Below, piece after piece: positions 25,206 to 34,795 of a stretch of 64,000 nt of DNA. The DNA is taken from NCBI GenBank assembly GCA_963740255.1, contig CAVUDO010000002.1, forward strand, positions 372,001 to 436,000, written 5' to 3'. The notes under the pieces were generated by a model. It saw only the letters and a program-made list of their open reading frames with translations, did no database searches and was not told the origin of the DNA. Source of the stretch: CAVUDO01 sp963740255 (lineage in GTDB: Bacteria; Actinomycetota; Actinomycetes; Mycobacteriales; Cryptosporangiaceae). The translations under genes were made by a program, and so were the position numbers. The stretch's first letter is position 1. Each line of letters opens with the position of its first letter.

Positions 25206-26096
25206 TCAGACCACGGCGCGGTCGTCGGGATCGTCGTCGTTCCACCCGTCGCGCAGGCGGTAGACCAGGGCGGCGACCCCGCCGAGAATGGCGCCCACCC
25301 CGAGCAGCAGCGTGACCTCGGCGTCGATCCCCAGCAGTCCCGGGCGGAAGAACAGCAGCAGCCCGACGCCGATCGCCAGCAACGCGAGCCCGACCTCCCG
25401 GGACAGCCGCGGCAGCGGGGGCGGGGCGGGCGGCGTGTAGCCCTCGTCGTCCTCGGCGGCGAGGCCGTCCGGGTGACCGGCGTCGGCGTCGGCCGGTGGC
25501 CGGCCGGATTCCTCGACGCTGTCCTCGACGCTGTCCAGGACCTCCGGCAGGGCGGTCCGGTCGCCGAGTTCGGCGTCGGCCTCCGTGCCCTCGCCGCGGT
25601 CCTCGGTCGGGGCGGCGGCGTCCGGCGACTCGGCGGGACGGACCGCGCCCGCCGGAACCCGGGTCGCACCGGCCTCGGCGGGGCGGTCCGACCGGGCCGG
25701 CGGACCGTCGTCGGCGGACTCGAGCGCCGCCACGATCCGTTCCCACTCGGCGTCCACGTCGATTGCCCCCGCGGAGTTGGCCAGCGTCGGCGCGATCGGC
25801 AACGACTCGCCTGCCGCGTCGTCCTCCTCCACCGCCTCCAGCAGGCCGCGTGCCTCGTCCATGCGCTCGCGGTCGACCCAGAGTCGATCGGTCGGGCGGC
25901 TGGGCAGGGTGGTCGCGCGGACGAGCGGGTTGAGGTCGGCGCTCGGGGCGAGGTACCCGGCGATGCCGACGATGCCGAGCACGTCGAGCAGGTGCTCGCC
26001 GATCCGCGGGTCGACGTCGCCGAGCGCGGCGAATTCCACGGCATCCAGGCCGTTGTCGCGGCGGCCGCGGTGCCCCCGCGCGCCGAACCCGCTCAC
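25206..26096 (-). CDS. Conserved membrane protein with two C-terminal helices
   Basis: This 296-residue protein starts with a folded segment of about 120 residues (AVEFAALGDVDPRIGEHLLDVLGIVG). A long Pro/Ala/Asp/Glu-rich linker (about 125-235) follows, then two membrane helices (about 237-252 and 258-280) and an acidic tail. The soluble part should face the cytoplasm. Orthologues are found in actinobacteria next to the esterase gene. The function is unknown. The start is a GTG at 26096, 44 bp from the esterase stop, so both may share a transcript. Confidence 0.75.
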   Translation of the reverse strand: MSGFGARGHRGRRDNGLDAVEFAALGDVDPRIGEHLLDVLGIVGIAGYLAPSADLNPLVRATTLPSRPTDRLWVDRERMDEARGLLEAVEEDDAAGESLPIAPTLANSAGAIDVDAEWERIVAALESADDGPPARSDRPAEAGATRVPAGAVRPAESPDAAAPTEDRGEGTEADAELGDRTALPEVLDSVEDSVEESGRPPADADAGHPDGLAAEDDEGYTPPAPPPLPRLSREVGLALLAIGVGLLLFFRPGLLGIDAEVTLLLGVGAILGGVAALVYRLRDGWNDDDPDDRAVV

Positions 26097-26139
26097 GGCC
26101 GGACCCCGCTTCGCCGCAACCCCGGCGCCCCCGGGCCGG

Positions 26140-26958
26140 TCATGACGGCTCCTGCTCGGCCAGCTGGGTCAATCGGCCCCGGACGAAGTCGACACTGCCG
26201 GCGAAGATCGCCTCGGCATCGTTGTCGAGCGTCGCGACGTGGTAGCTGTCGGTCAACACGATCTCCTCGACGTCGGTGCTGGAGACGTGGTCGAGCAGCA
26301 CCTGGGTGTTCACCGGCTCTACCACGTGGTCCTCGGCGCTGCGGTAGACCCGGATCGGCACGGTCACCTTGGGCAGGGCGGCGCGGGTCACCTTCCACAG
26401 CTGGTTCAGGGAGAACGCGGCGCGCAGCGGGATGCGGGGGTAGGCGAGTTCCGTCACGCCGGCCTTCTTGATGTCGCTGGCGATGCCCGGGAAGGACGGG
26501 ACCACCCGGCTCAGCACGGGCAGCAGCGCGGCATCCCGCCGCAGCGTCAGGAAGGAGGGATTGACCAGCACGATGCCGGCGAGTTCGGAGCCTCGCTCCT
26601 CGGCCAGGCGGGTCACCAGGGTGCCACCCATCGACAGCCCGGCGGCGAAGACCGGCGTCGTGTCCGAGCCGTCAGCGCCGTCAGCGCCGTCCGAGCCGAC
26701 CCGGTCGAGCATCGCGTCGAACGAGCGCTCCAGCTCGCCGTACCAGTCCTCCCACCGGGTGGCGTTCATGTCCTGCCACCGGGTGCCGTGGCCGGGCAGT
26801 CTCGGACAGGCGACCGTGAAGCCTGCGGCGTGCAGGTGCTCTCCCCACGGCCGCAGGCTCTGCGGGCACCCGGTGAACCCGTGACAGAGCACGATGCCGG
26901 CCGGAGCGGTGGGACCGGCGTCGAACAGGAACGGTTCGGCGCCGGGCAGGACGGACAC
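26140..26958 (-). CDS. Alpha/beta-hydrolase, Est30-like carboxylesterase
   Basis: This 272-residue hydrolase has the oxyanion segment LCHGFTGCPQS, the nucleophile elbow GLSMGG near residue 106, the acid in RSAEDHVV and the catalytic His in DSYHVATLD. The short lid and GFTG motif resemble carboxylesterase Est30 and monoacylglycerol lipases. A small Asp/Gly repeat (GADGADG) sits before the nucleophile strand. The GTG at 26958 has a GAGGAGG ribosome site 9 nt upstream, which decides it over the long open frame. Its divergent neighbour is an acyltransferase, suggesting a lipid-related role. Confidence 0.88.
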   Translation of the reverse strand: MSVLPGAEPFLFDAGPTAPAGIVLCHGFTGCPQSLRPWGEHLHAAGFTVACPRLPGHGTRWQDMNATRWEDWYGELERSFDAMLDRVGSDGADGADGSDTTPVFAAGLSMGGTLVTRLAEERGSELAGIVLVNPSFLTLRRDAALLPVLSRVVPSFPGIASDIKKAGVTELAYPRIPLRAAFSLNQLWKVTRAALPKVTVPIRVYRSAEDHVVEPVNTQVLLDHVSSTDVEEIVLTDSYHVATLDNDAEAIFAGSVDFVRGRLTQLAEQEPS

Positions 26959-27201
26959 GAACGGACACCTCCTCGGCCCGGTGGGGCCCTTCGCCGCGGA
27001 AGACCTGCCCCATGGTGACACGGCAGCCCTTCTCCGGCCCGGCGTTCGTCGACGCGATTCGTGCCAGCTGAGAGCCGCGGGACGTTGTACGTCGGCTCCG
27101 TCGATCCGTAGGCTCAGCCCGTCGATCCTTAGGCCCAGGTCCGCGGGTGAGCCGTACGCTCGGCGGGCGGTTGGGGTGCGGCCCGCTCGGAGGAGGCACG
27201 G

Positions 27202-27933
27202 TTGTTCTACTGGGTGTGCAAGTACTTCCTCATCGGCCCGTGGCTGCGGCTGCTGTTCCGGCCGAAGGTCGAGGGGATGGAGCACGTGCCGGCCGACGGT
27301 CCGGCGATCCTGGCGAGCAACCACCTGTCGTTCTCCGACTCGATCTTCCTGCCGCTGATGGTGCGGCGGCACGTGACGTTCCTGGCCAAGGCCGAGTACT
27401 TCAGCGCGCCGGGCCTCAAGGGCTTCTTCTCCAAGCTGTTCTTCAGCGGTGTCGGCGCGGTGCCGATCGACCGGACCTCCGGCTCGGCCGCGAAGGCCGC
27501 GCTGGAGACGGGCAAGCGGGTGCTCGGCGCCGGCGCCCTGCTCGGCATCTACCCGGAGGGCACCCGCTCGCCCGACGGGCGGCTGTACCGCGGCAAGACC
27601 GGAGTGGCCCGGATGGCACTGGAGGCCCGGGTCAAGGTGATCCCCGTCGCGATGATGAACACCCACATCATCCAGCCGATCGGCAAGAAGATCCCGAGGA
27701 TCGTCCCGGTGCACATCCGGATCGGCGCACCGTTGGACTTCTCCCGCTACGAGGGCATGACCGGAGACCGGTTCGTGGAACGGTCGATGACCGACGAGAT
27801 CATGTACGAGCTCATGCAGCTGTCCGGTCAGCCCTATGTCGACATGTACGCGGCGAAGGTGAAGTCGGCCGGCGCGGTGGAGGCGCCGGCGGAGGAGACC
27901 AGCGCCACGCCGACGGGCGTGGCGGCCGCGTGA
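27202..27933 (+). CDS. 1-acylglycerol-3-phosphate O-acyltransferase (PlsC family)
   Basis: This enzyme acylates lysophosphatidic acid to phosphatidic acid at the membrane. The NHLSFSD catalytic motif (H-x4-D) lies near residue 40, AVPIDR near residue 90 and the acyl-acceptor YPEGTRS near residue 115. An N-terminal hydrophobic helix anchors it. The start is an unusual TTG at 27202, chosen because GGAGGAGG lies 5 nt upstream and no better codon exists. Position and sequence match Rv2182c of mycobacteria. Confidence 0.92.
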   Translation: MFYWVCKYFLIGPWLRLLFRPKVEGMEHVPADGPAILASNHLSFSDSIFLPLMVRRHVTFLAKAEYFSAPGLKGFFSKLFFSGVGAVPIDRTSGSAAKAALETGKRVLGAGALLGIYPEGTRSPDGRLYRGKTGVARMALEARVKVIPVAMMNTHIIQPIGKKIPRIVPVHIRIGAPLDFSRYEGMTGDRFVERSMTDEIMYELMQLSGQPYVDMYAAKVKSAGAVEAPAEETSATPTGVAAA

Positions 27934-28069
27934 CGCCGTCCCGGCTGTGCCAGCCCGAGCCGTGAGGGGCCGAGCGGCGACGGGCCGAGCCGTGAGCGTC
28001 CGGACGCGGTTCGCGGCCCCACGCCCCGACCGGCCCGGTCCGGCCGGCTCGGCCGACCGGGGGCTGGGC

Positions 28070-29173
28070 ATGGAGTCCTCCGCCTGGCGGGCCGTCGCGG
28101 CGTTCCGCTGGCTGACCCTCGTCTACGCGGTGACGCTCAACCTCGACGACCTCGGTCGGGTGGCCGGTCCGGAGTGGACGATCGCCACGCTGGCGGTGAT
28201 GGCCGGGTGGAGCGTGTTCGGCACGGTCGCCTACGCCCGGCCGGCCTGGCGGAAGTGGCCGCTGCTGGTGGCCGACATGGCGGTGACCTGCGCGACGATC
28301 CTGGCCACGCTGCGGGTGGAGACCCCCGAACGGATCGCCGTGGGCGAGCTCACGGTGCCGACGGTCTGGGCCGCCACGGTGGTGCTGGCCTGGGCCCTGC
28401 GGTGGGAGGTGGTCGGAGGTCTGCTCGGGACGGTGTGCGTGGCGGCGGCCAACATCGTGGTCGACGGCGGCACCCCGACCAGGGCCACCGTGCACAGCCT
28501 GGTGCTGGTGCTGCTGGCCGGTGTGGTGGTCGGGTACGTGATGGAGATCATCCGGCGTACCGAGCGGGTCGTCGCCGAGGTGCTGCGGGTGCAGGGGGCG
28601 GCGGCCGAGCGCGAACGACTCTCCCGCCGGATCCACGACGGTGTGCTCCAGGTGCTCTCGCTGGTGCGGCGCCGAGGACTGGAACTCGGCGGCGACTCGG
28701 CCGAACTCGGCCGGCTCGCCGGGGAGCAGGAGGTGGCCCTGCGGTCGCTGGTCGGCTCCGACCCGCCCCACCTGCGAGGGGACGGACTGGTGGACCTGCT
28801 CGGCGACCTCGGCGCGGTCCGCTCGGCCCGGGTGCAGGTGTCCGGCCCCGCCGGGCCGGTGCTGGTGCCGGGTGCCGTCGCGGACGAACTCACCGCCGCC
28901 GTGGGCGCGGCCCTGCACAATGTGCGGGAGCACGTCGGTCCGGACGCCGAGGCGTGGGTGCTGGTCGAGGAGACCGACGTCGAGATACTGGTCACCGTCC
29001 GGGACGACGGCCCGGGGATCCCACCCGGCCGGTTGGCGGTCGCGGCGGCCGACGGGAGGCTCGGGGTGGCGCAGTCGATCCGCGGCCGGCTGCGCGACCT
29101 GGGCGGGAGCGCCCGGCTGACCAGCGCTCCAGGTGAAGGGACCGAGGTGGAGTTGCGTGTCCCACGACGATGA
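28070..29173 (+). CDS. macS: MacS-family sensor histidine kinase
   Basis: This 367-residue membrane kinase has about five or six hydrophobic segments in the first 170 residues, a HisKA_3 box (RERLSRRIHDGVLQVLSLV) and an HATPase domain with a degenerate N box and DDGPGIPPGRL. It corresponds to the MacS of the Streptomyces MacRS system, linked to development and cell-surface control. The N-terminus MESSAWRAVAAFRWLTLVYA matches the usual family start. GTG codons at 27992 and 27947 are possible longer starts. It overlaps macR by 17 bp. Confidence 0.85.
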   Translation: MESSAWRAVAAFRWLTLVYAVTLNLDDLGRVAGPEWTIATLAVMAGWSVFGTVAYARPAWRKWPLLVADMAVTCATILATLRVETPERIAVGELTVPTVWAATVVLAWALRWEVVGGLLGTVCVAAANIVVDGGTPTRATVHSLVLVLLAGVVVGYVMEIIRRTERVVAEVLRVQGAAAERERLSRRIHDGVLQVLSLVRRRGLELGGDSAELGRLAGEQEVALRSLVGSDPPHLRGDGLVDLLGDLGAVRSARVQVSGPAGPVLVPGAVADELTAAVGAALHNVREHVGPDAEAWVLVEETDVEILVTVRDDGPGIPPGRLAVAAADGRLGVAQSIRGRLRDLGGSARLTSAPGEGTEVELRVPRR

Positions 29174-29822
29174 GGCGCCGAAGGTGCGGGTGATGGTCGT
29201 CGACGACCATCCGATGTGGCGGGACGCGGTGTCGCGCGACCTGGAGCAGGCCGGCTTCGCCGTGGTGGCCACCGGTGCCGACGGCGCGGCCGCGGTGCGG
29301 ATAGCGCAGGCCGTGCGCCCGGACGTGCTGGTGATGGACCTGAACCTGCCGGAGCTGTCCGGGGTGGAGGCCACCGAGCGGATCCTCGCCGTCCTGCCCG
29401 AGACCAGGGTGCTGGTGCTCTCGGCCAGCGGCGAGCAGGACGACGTGCTGCAGGCGGTGAAGGCCGGTGCGACGGGCTACCTGGTGAAGTCGGCCAGCGC
29501 GGCCGAACTGGTCGACGCGATCGGCCGCACCGCAGCGGGCGAGGCCACCTTCACGCCCGGCCTGGCCGGGCTGCTGCTGGGGGAGTACCGGCGGCTGGCG
29601 GCCGGCCCGGCACCCGGGCCGGGGCCGCGGCTGACCGCCCGGGAGACCGAGGTGCTGCGGCTGGTGGCCAAGGGCCTGACCGCCCGCCAGGTCGGCACCC
29701 GGCTCACCGTCTCCACCCGCACCGTCCAGAACCACCTGCAGAACGCGATGGGCAAGCTCCAGGTGCACAACCGCGCCGGGCTGGTGCGCTACGCGATCGA
29801 GGCCGGCCTCGACGAGGACTGA
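29157..29822 (+). CDS. macR: MacR-family NarL-type response regulator
   Basis: This 221-residue regulator pairs with MacS. The receiver has VMVVDDHPMW, the phosphoacceptor Asp in LVMDLNLPE and Lys in GYLVKSAS. The LuxR HTH lies near residues 160-215 (LTARETEVLRLVAKG, STRTVQNHLQNAMGKL). The GTG at 29157 lies within the end of macS and has GGAG upstream, showing translational coupling. Its last 34 bp overlap the end of the opposing cyclase gene. Confidence 0.9.
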   Translation: MSHDDEAPKVRVMVVDDHPMWRDAVSRDLEQAGFAVVATGADGAAAVRIAQAVRPDVLVMDLNLPELSGVEATERILAVLPETRVLVLSASGEQDDVLQAVKAGATGYLVKSASAAELVDAIGRTAAGEATFTPGLAGLLLGEYRRLAAGPAPGPGPRLTARETEVLRLVAKGLTARQVGTRLTVSTRTVQNHLQNAMGKLQVHNRAGLVRYAIEAGLDED

Positions 29823-32800
29823 ACGGGCGGGATCTCCTTCGCCAGCCGGAGCAGCATCGGGGCGTGGTTGCGCACGGCGAAGTCCGCGAGCCGGCGGGCC
29901 ACCCCGCGGGAGGCCGCCGGATCGCCGGCGGCGTGCGAGGCGCGTACCGCCCAGGTCGCGGCCAGCGCCCCGTCGCTCGCGTTGCCCATCCGGTCGTACA
30001 CCGAGGCGGCCACGCCGTAGCGCAGGGCCGCCGTGCCGTGGTTGCCGTCGTGGTCGGCCAGACCTCCGTCGACCACCGCCCGTGCGGCCCGCACCCACAA
30101 CGTCTCCCGTGGCACGGCGTCGAGCACACCCCGTAACCAGCGGGCGTGGTCGGCCGAGGTGAGGCTGGCGGCGTGGGCGGCGGCGGCCAGCCACTCCCGC
30201 GACGCGAACGCCTCGGCCGTGTACTCGGTCTCCAGCCCGGCCAGGTACCGGTGGGCCTGGTCCCGGTCGTCCACCAGGGCGCTGCACAGCGCGCCGTGGG
30301 CGAGCACGGTCGCCACCGTGAGCCGGAAGCCACCCTGGCGGGCCAGCTCCAGGCACTCGTCGAGGTCCTCGCAGGGCGGCGCGCCGCGCAGCGTCCGCAG
30401 CCAGGCGTTCTGCGCCCGCAGTGCGAGCACCTCCGAGCTGGCCCGCTCGTGGTCGGACCGGCGGACGAACTCGTCCGCGGCGGCGATCGTCCGTTCCCAG
30501 TCCCCGCCGTAGTAGGCGTGGGTGGACTCGTCACAGAAGTTCGGGACCGCGGCGGCGGCGTCCCCCACGAACTGGGCCGACACCTCGCGCAGCAGCGCCA
30601 GGCTGCGGGCGATCTCGCCTTCCTCCAGCAGCGCGCTGGCCAGGTTCTGGGACGCCCGGCGGAAGGACCGCAGCTGGTCGGTGCGGCACCGTTCCACCGC
30701 CCGCTCCAGCAGTGAGAGGCCGGCCGGGTCGCCGCCGAGGTAGCGGGCCCCGCCCTCGGTGATCTGGGCGTTGGCCGACAGTTCGGCCAGGCCCAGCCGT
30801 TCGGCCATCGCGGAGGCCGCCCGGGCCGCCTCGATCGCGGGCTCGGTCTCGTAGTTGACCATCCGCAACCTGGCCAGTTCGGCGTGGACGGCCGCCTTCG
30901 CCGGGCTGTCGGTGGCGTCGGCGAACACCGCGAGCGCCCGGTCGAGGCAGGTCAGTGCCGTGCTCCGGTTGCCGCGCATCCACTCGGACTGGCCGACCAG
31001 CGTCCACGCGGCCGCGGCCGGTTCCGGCGCACCGAGATGGTCGAGCACGCGGGCGCAGTCGGCGGCGTGGGTGGGGCCGTCCGCGGCGTAGAAGGCGTGC
31101 TCGTCGAGCAGGAACCGCAGCCGCCACCGGTGCACGGTGGCGGTGATCCGGGCGACGGCGTCCGCCGGGCTCTCGTCCGCGCCGGCCGGCACGAGGTCCA
31201 GGGCCTCGTCGAGCAGCGCGATCGCCTGCGGCACCGCGTGCAGCGCCGCCGCCCGTTCGGCCGCGGCGACCAGGGCGGCGCGGGCGGCGGCCCGGAACGG
31301 CGCGGGGTCCAGCGACAGCGTGCCGGCCAGGGTCAGCACCGCGACCCGGTGGTGGGCGATCGCGTCCACCACGTCGGTGGCCCGGTCGGGGCTGCGTGAC
31401 TCGAGCCAGGCCGCGGCCCGCTGGTGGCGGATAAGGCGCAGCGCCCGCGGCTGGCGCCGGTAGACCGCGTCCCGGACCACGGCGTGGTCGAACCGCAGCG
31501 CGGGCTGGTCGGCGAACCCGCCGTCGGTGGCGGCGCGCAGGAACTCCCGGCGCCGTAACTCGGTCAGCAGCACGACGACCTGGTCGCGCGGCAGGTCCGC
31601 GACGGCCTCGACGGCACCCGGCCAGAAGACCTCGCCGACCACCGCGGCGGCCTGGAGCGCGCGCTGGGTCACCCGGTCCAACAGGTCGATGCGGCCGGCC
31701 ACCACGGCGTGCACGGAGTCGGGAAGCGGCAGGCCGTCGTCGTTGTCGGCGTCGGCGAGCGCGCCGGTGTCGGCCAGCATCCGGACGTACTCGTGGGCGT
31801 AGAGCGGAGTGCCGCCGGCGAGGCCGGCCAGTTTGCGCAGGACGGGTTCGGGGATCGTCTGGTCGCCGGCCAGCGAACGGAACAAGGTGCCGGTGTGGTG
31901 TTCGCCGAGCGGTGCGAGCGGGATCACCGTCCGGCCGGGTCCCGGGCCTGGCCACGGCTTCCGGCCTGCTCCGAACTCCGGCCGCAGGGTGCCCACCACC
32001 AGCAGGGGGCAGTCGGGCCGCGGCGGCACCAGCGCGTCGAGGAAGTCCAGCAGCGGCTGCTCCGCCCAGTGCAGGTCCTCGATCACCAGCACCAGCGGAC
32101 GCTGGGCGGCCAGCCGCTGCAGGAACAGCCGCCAGGCCGAGCCGGACTCGTCGGCCTCCACCCGGGCGGCCTCCACGCCGACCAGCGGGGCGAGGGCCTC
32201 GACCATCCGGGCCTGCTCGGCGCCGGAGAACAGTCCGTGCAGCGAGGCCTGCAGCTTGCGGCGGGCGACGTCGGCCGGGTCGGACTCCCGCAGGTCGGCG
32301 TGGGCGCTGACCACGTCGGCGAGGGCGGCGAAGACACCGCCCTCGCCGGAGGGCAGGCAGCGACCCCCCATCCATCGGGCGGCCGCCGGCAGGGTGTGGT
32401 CGGCGTGGCGGTTGAACTCGCGCGCCAGCCGGCTCTTGCCGATGCCCGGTGCGCCGACCAGACAGGCCAGCTGCGGTTCGCCGGTGTCGATGGCCACCCG
32501 CAGCGCCTCGGTGAGCCTTTCGAGCTCCGGTTCGCGCCCGAGGAACGGGCCGCGGTCGGGGTGGTCGTCCCAGCGGCGTTGCACCATCCGCTGGGCCTGC
32601 CACACCGCCAGCGAGGCGGTCTTGCCCTTGACGGTGATCGGGTCCGTTCCGGTGTACTCGACGTGGTCGAGCGTCATCCGCCAGGTGGCCGCCGAGACCA
32701 GCACGCCACCCGGCGGGGCGTGCTGCTGCAGCCGGGCCGCGATGTTGACGACATCGCCGGCGACCAGGGCCTGGCCCCGGTCGCGGACGGCGTCGAGGTC

Positions 32801-33298
32801 CACCACGACCTCACCGGTCGCGATGCCGATCCGCACCCGCATCGGGCCGCCCCGGCCCTCCACCTGCCGGTCCAGCGCGGCCTGCAGTTCCAGGCCGGCC
32901 CGCACCGCCCGCACGGCGTCGTCCTCCTGCGAGACGGGTGCACCGAACACCGCCATCACGGCGTCTCCGATGTACTTCTCCACCACGCCGTGGCGCCGCC
33001 GGATCACCCGCGACGCCGCGTCGAAGTAGGTCTGCTGGACCGACCGCAGATCCTCGGGGTCCAGGCGCTCGCCGAGGCCGGTGAAACCGACCAGGTCGGC
33101 GAACAGGATCGTGACCAGCCGGCGTTCCTCGCGCGACGCGCCGGGCCGGGCCTCGGGATCGAGCACCGCGCCGCAGAGGTCGCACGCGAGCGACCCCGGC
33201 ACCGGGACCTCGCCACAGGCCTCGCACCGGGTCGCGAGCGGCGCACCGCACCGTCCGCAGAACCGATCCCCGGGTCGGCCGACGGTCTGGCAGGGCAC
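29789..33298 (-). CDS. Adenylate cyclase / AAA ATPase / TPR regulatory protein with N-terminal zinc ribbon
   Basis: This 1169-residue protein has four parts. Residues 1-50 hold paired CxxC zinc ribbons. Residues about 60-230 form a class III nucleotide cyclase (ILFADLVGFT, KYIGDAVMAVFG, GDVVNIAARLQ) with both metal Asp, the adenine-specifying Lys/Asp pair and the Asn/Arg transition-state residues, so it should make cAMP. Residues about 250-600 are a STAND-type ATPase (Walker A GAPGIGKS, LVIEDLHW). The remainder is a TPR-like helical array. The GTG at 33298 lacks the first Cys of the ribbon, which lies one codon upstream. A Crp-type regulator with a cAMP pocket is encoded 1.5 kb away. Confidence 0.9.
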   Translation of the reverse strand: MPCQTVGRPGDRFCGRCGAPLATRCEACGEVPVPGSLACDLCGAVLDPEARPGASREERRLVTILFADLVGFTGLGERLDPEDLRSVQQTYFDAASRVIRRRHGVVEKYIGDAVMAVFGAPVSQEDDAVRAVRAGLELQAALDRQVEGRGGPMRVRIGIATGEVVVDLDAVRDRGQALVAGDVVNIAARLQQHAPPGGVLVSAATWRMTLDHVEYTGTDPITVKGKTASLAVWQAQRMVQRRWDDHPDRGPFLGREPELERLTEALRVAIDTGEPQLACLVGAPGIGKSRLAREFNRHADHTLPAAARWMGGRCLPSGEGGVFAALADVVSAHADLRESDPADVARRKLQASLHGLFSGAEQARMVEALAPLVGVEAARVEADESGSAWRLFLQRLAAQRPLVLVIEDLHWAEQPLLDFLDALVPPRPDCPLLVVGTLRPEFGAGRKPWPGPGPGRTVIPLAPLGEHHTGTLFRSLAGDQTIPEPVLRKLAGLAGGTPLYAHEYVRMLADTGALADADNDDGLPLPDSVHAVVAGRIDLLDRVTQRALQAAAVVGEVFWPGAVEAVADLPRDQVVVLLTELRRREFLRAATDGGFADQPALRFDHAVVRDAVYRRQPRALRLIRHQRAAAWLESRSPDRATDVVDAIAHHRVAVLTLAGTLSLDPAPFRAAARAALVAAAERAAALHAVPQAIALLDEALDLVPAGADESPADAVARITATVHRWRLRFLLDEHAFYAADGPTHAADCARVLDHLGAPEPAAAAWTLVGQSEWMRGNRSTALTCLDRALAVFADATDSPAKAAVHAELARLRMVNYETEPAIEAARAASAMAERLGLAELSANAQITEGGARYLGGDPAGLSLLERAVERCRTDQLRSFRRASQNLASALLEEGEIARSLALLREVSAQFVGDAAAAVPNFCDESTHAYYGGDWERTIAAADEFVRRSDHERASSEVLALRAQNAWLRTLRGAPPCEDLDECLELARQGGFRLTVATVLAHGALCSALVDDRDQAHRYLAGLETEYTAEAFASREWLAAAAHAASLTSADHARWLRGVLDAVPRETLWVRAARAVVDGGLADHDGNHGTAALRYGVAASVYDRMGNASDGALAATWAVRASHAAGDPAASRGVARRLADFAVRNHAPMLLRLAKEIPPVQSSSRPASIA

Positions 33299-33557
33299 GC
33301 AGAGCGCCTCGATCGTGCGTCACCCCTCACCACGGGTCGGGTCCACCCCGTGGACCCCCGTGCCCCCAGGACATGCCTGCGGAGACACGCCCTAGGCATC
33401 GTCTCAGTCGGCCACCGGACAGACCAGCCATTTCGCCGTCCGATCTGCCCCTCCGCGGCTGTCACCTTCCCGACGAGATCCTCTGCATGCGCGGCGCCGC
33501 TGGTTACCGTCGGCCTACACGGGGGCGCACCGCCCGCGAGAGAACCTGGGAGTGGCG

Positions 33558-33722
33558 ATGACCACGGTGACGTTGGCGAAGAAGTGGACCGATCCGCAGG
33601 GCGTGGTCCACCAGCCCGGCGCGCGGGTGGAGATCCCGGACGAGCTGCTCGACGACATGGTCGCGGGCGGGTACGTGAAGCTGGCCGGCGGGGGCGACGG
33701 CGACGCGGTCCGGTTCAACTAG
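33558..33722 (+). CDS. 54-residue small protein upstream of the HExxH gene
   Basis: This short protein begins MTTVTLAKKW and ends in Arg-Phe-Asn. The middle reads as a folded or recognition segment (PGARVEIPDELLDDMVAGGYV), followed by a Gly/Asp-rich tail. A GGGAG ribosome site precedes the ATG at 33558. It lies 13 bp upstream of the start region of the HExxH protein on the same strand, so the two are probably co-transcribed. It could be a substrate peptide of that enzyme or a small unrelated protein. The start of the protein is also reminiscent of small phage structural proteins. Confidence 0.65.
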   Translation: MTTVTLAKKWTDPQGVVHQPGARVEIPDELLDDMVAGGYVKLAGGGDGDAVRFN

Positions 33723-33735
33723 TCGCGCCGAGCCC

Positions 33736-34735
33736 GTGAACGGTCGTCGAGCACGCGGCCACGGCCACGGCGCCGCCGTGGGCCGAGCCCGACGGTGACA
33801 CGGCGCGGCAGTGCGGTGCGGCGTTCCGGGCCGGGGTCGGCAACGACGCGCGGATCCAGCTCGCCGCGGCCGCCCGGCTGCTGCCGGCCGCCGCGGGGCC
33901 AGTCCGGCCACTGGTCCGGGCGCTGGACCCCGCCCGGCGGTGGCGGCCGGAGGTCTTCTCCCGCTGCCGGCGGCTCACCCGGAGCGTCGCCGCGGGCGAC
34001 CCCGCCCGGGCCGCCGAGGCGCTGGCCGGGCTCCGCATTCTGCTGGAGCAGCGCCCCTATGCCGACCTGACCGAGGTCAGCGCTCTGCGCGGCGACGTGG
34101 TCGACCGGGAGGCGGCCGCACTGCTCACCGAGGTACGCGGCGGCGCCGCACGGCTGTCGACGCCCGAACCGCGCGACGTCCCGGCCGGGATCGCCGCGGT
34201 CCGGACGGCGTTGGAGCTGCTGGCTGAGGTCGACCCGGCGATGCGGGCGGAGTTCGACGCCCTTGCCGCCGAGGTGCGTCTGTTCGGCGGCTCGGCGGCC
34301 GACGCGTTCACCAGCACCCGCTGGTTCGGATGCATGCACGTCGGCCTGCCCCTGGCCCTGTCCGCCGACGCGCTGGTCCTGCACCTGCTCGACCACCTCA
34401 CGCACGAGGCGTCGCACCTGGGTCTGTATGCGCGGATGGCCGTCGACCCGCTGCTGCTCAACGGCGCCGAAGACGGCTTCCGGGCGCCGATCCGGCCCGA
34501 CGCCCGCCCGTTGGACGGCATCTTCCACGCGATGTTCGTGCTGGCCCGCGTCACCCGGGTGTTCGCCCGGCTGGCGGCGGCCGACCGCCGACCCGCGGTG
34601 CGGGTCGTCCGTGACGAGCAGGCGGCGCTGTTCGGCCAGGCGCTGGCGACGGTGGAGCAGCACGCCCGGCTCACGACTGTCGGCCGGACGGTGGTCGACG
34701 GATGTCGCACGATGGTGGCCGAGGCGCTCGACTGA
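33736..34735 (+). pseudogene. HExxH-motif (aKG-HExxH-type peptide beta-hydroxylase-like) protein with a start-proximal frame break
   Basis: From 33740 to 34735 a 332-codon frame reads as one natural protein with Arg/Ala-rich helices, ADLTEVSALRGDVVDRE and the motif THEASHLGL (HExxH at 34403-34417). The first canonical start in that frame is a GTG at 34097, which would cut away 119 plausible residues. A GTG at 33736 lies in the adjacent frame, and dropping one base just after it joins the two. The gene is therefore annotated as frame-broken. Members of this family accompany ribosomal peptide clusters and hydroxylate peptides, as known for the family. The substrate here is unknown. Confidence 0.65.
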
Positions 34736-34795
34736 GCCCACCGGGCGTGGCCGTCCGAGCCCACCAGCCCAGAGGTCGAGGCGGGGGGAACCAGC

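Noticed and set aside
31709..33739. A 676-codon plus-strand frame opposite the cyclase gene, in the same frame as the HExxH protein
   Set aside because: It is Arg/Gly/Gln-rich antisense sequence ending in TGA at 33737-33739. The HExxH coding starts only after that stop.
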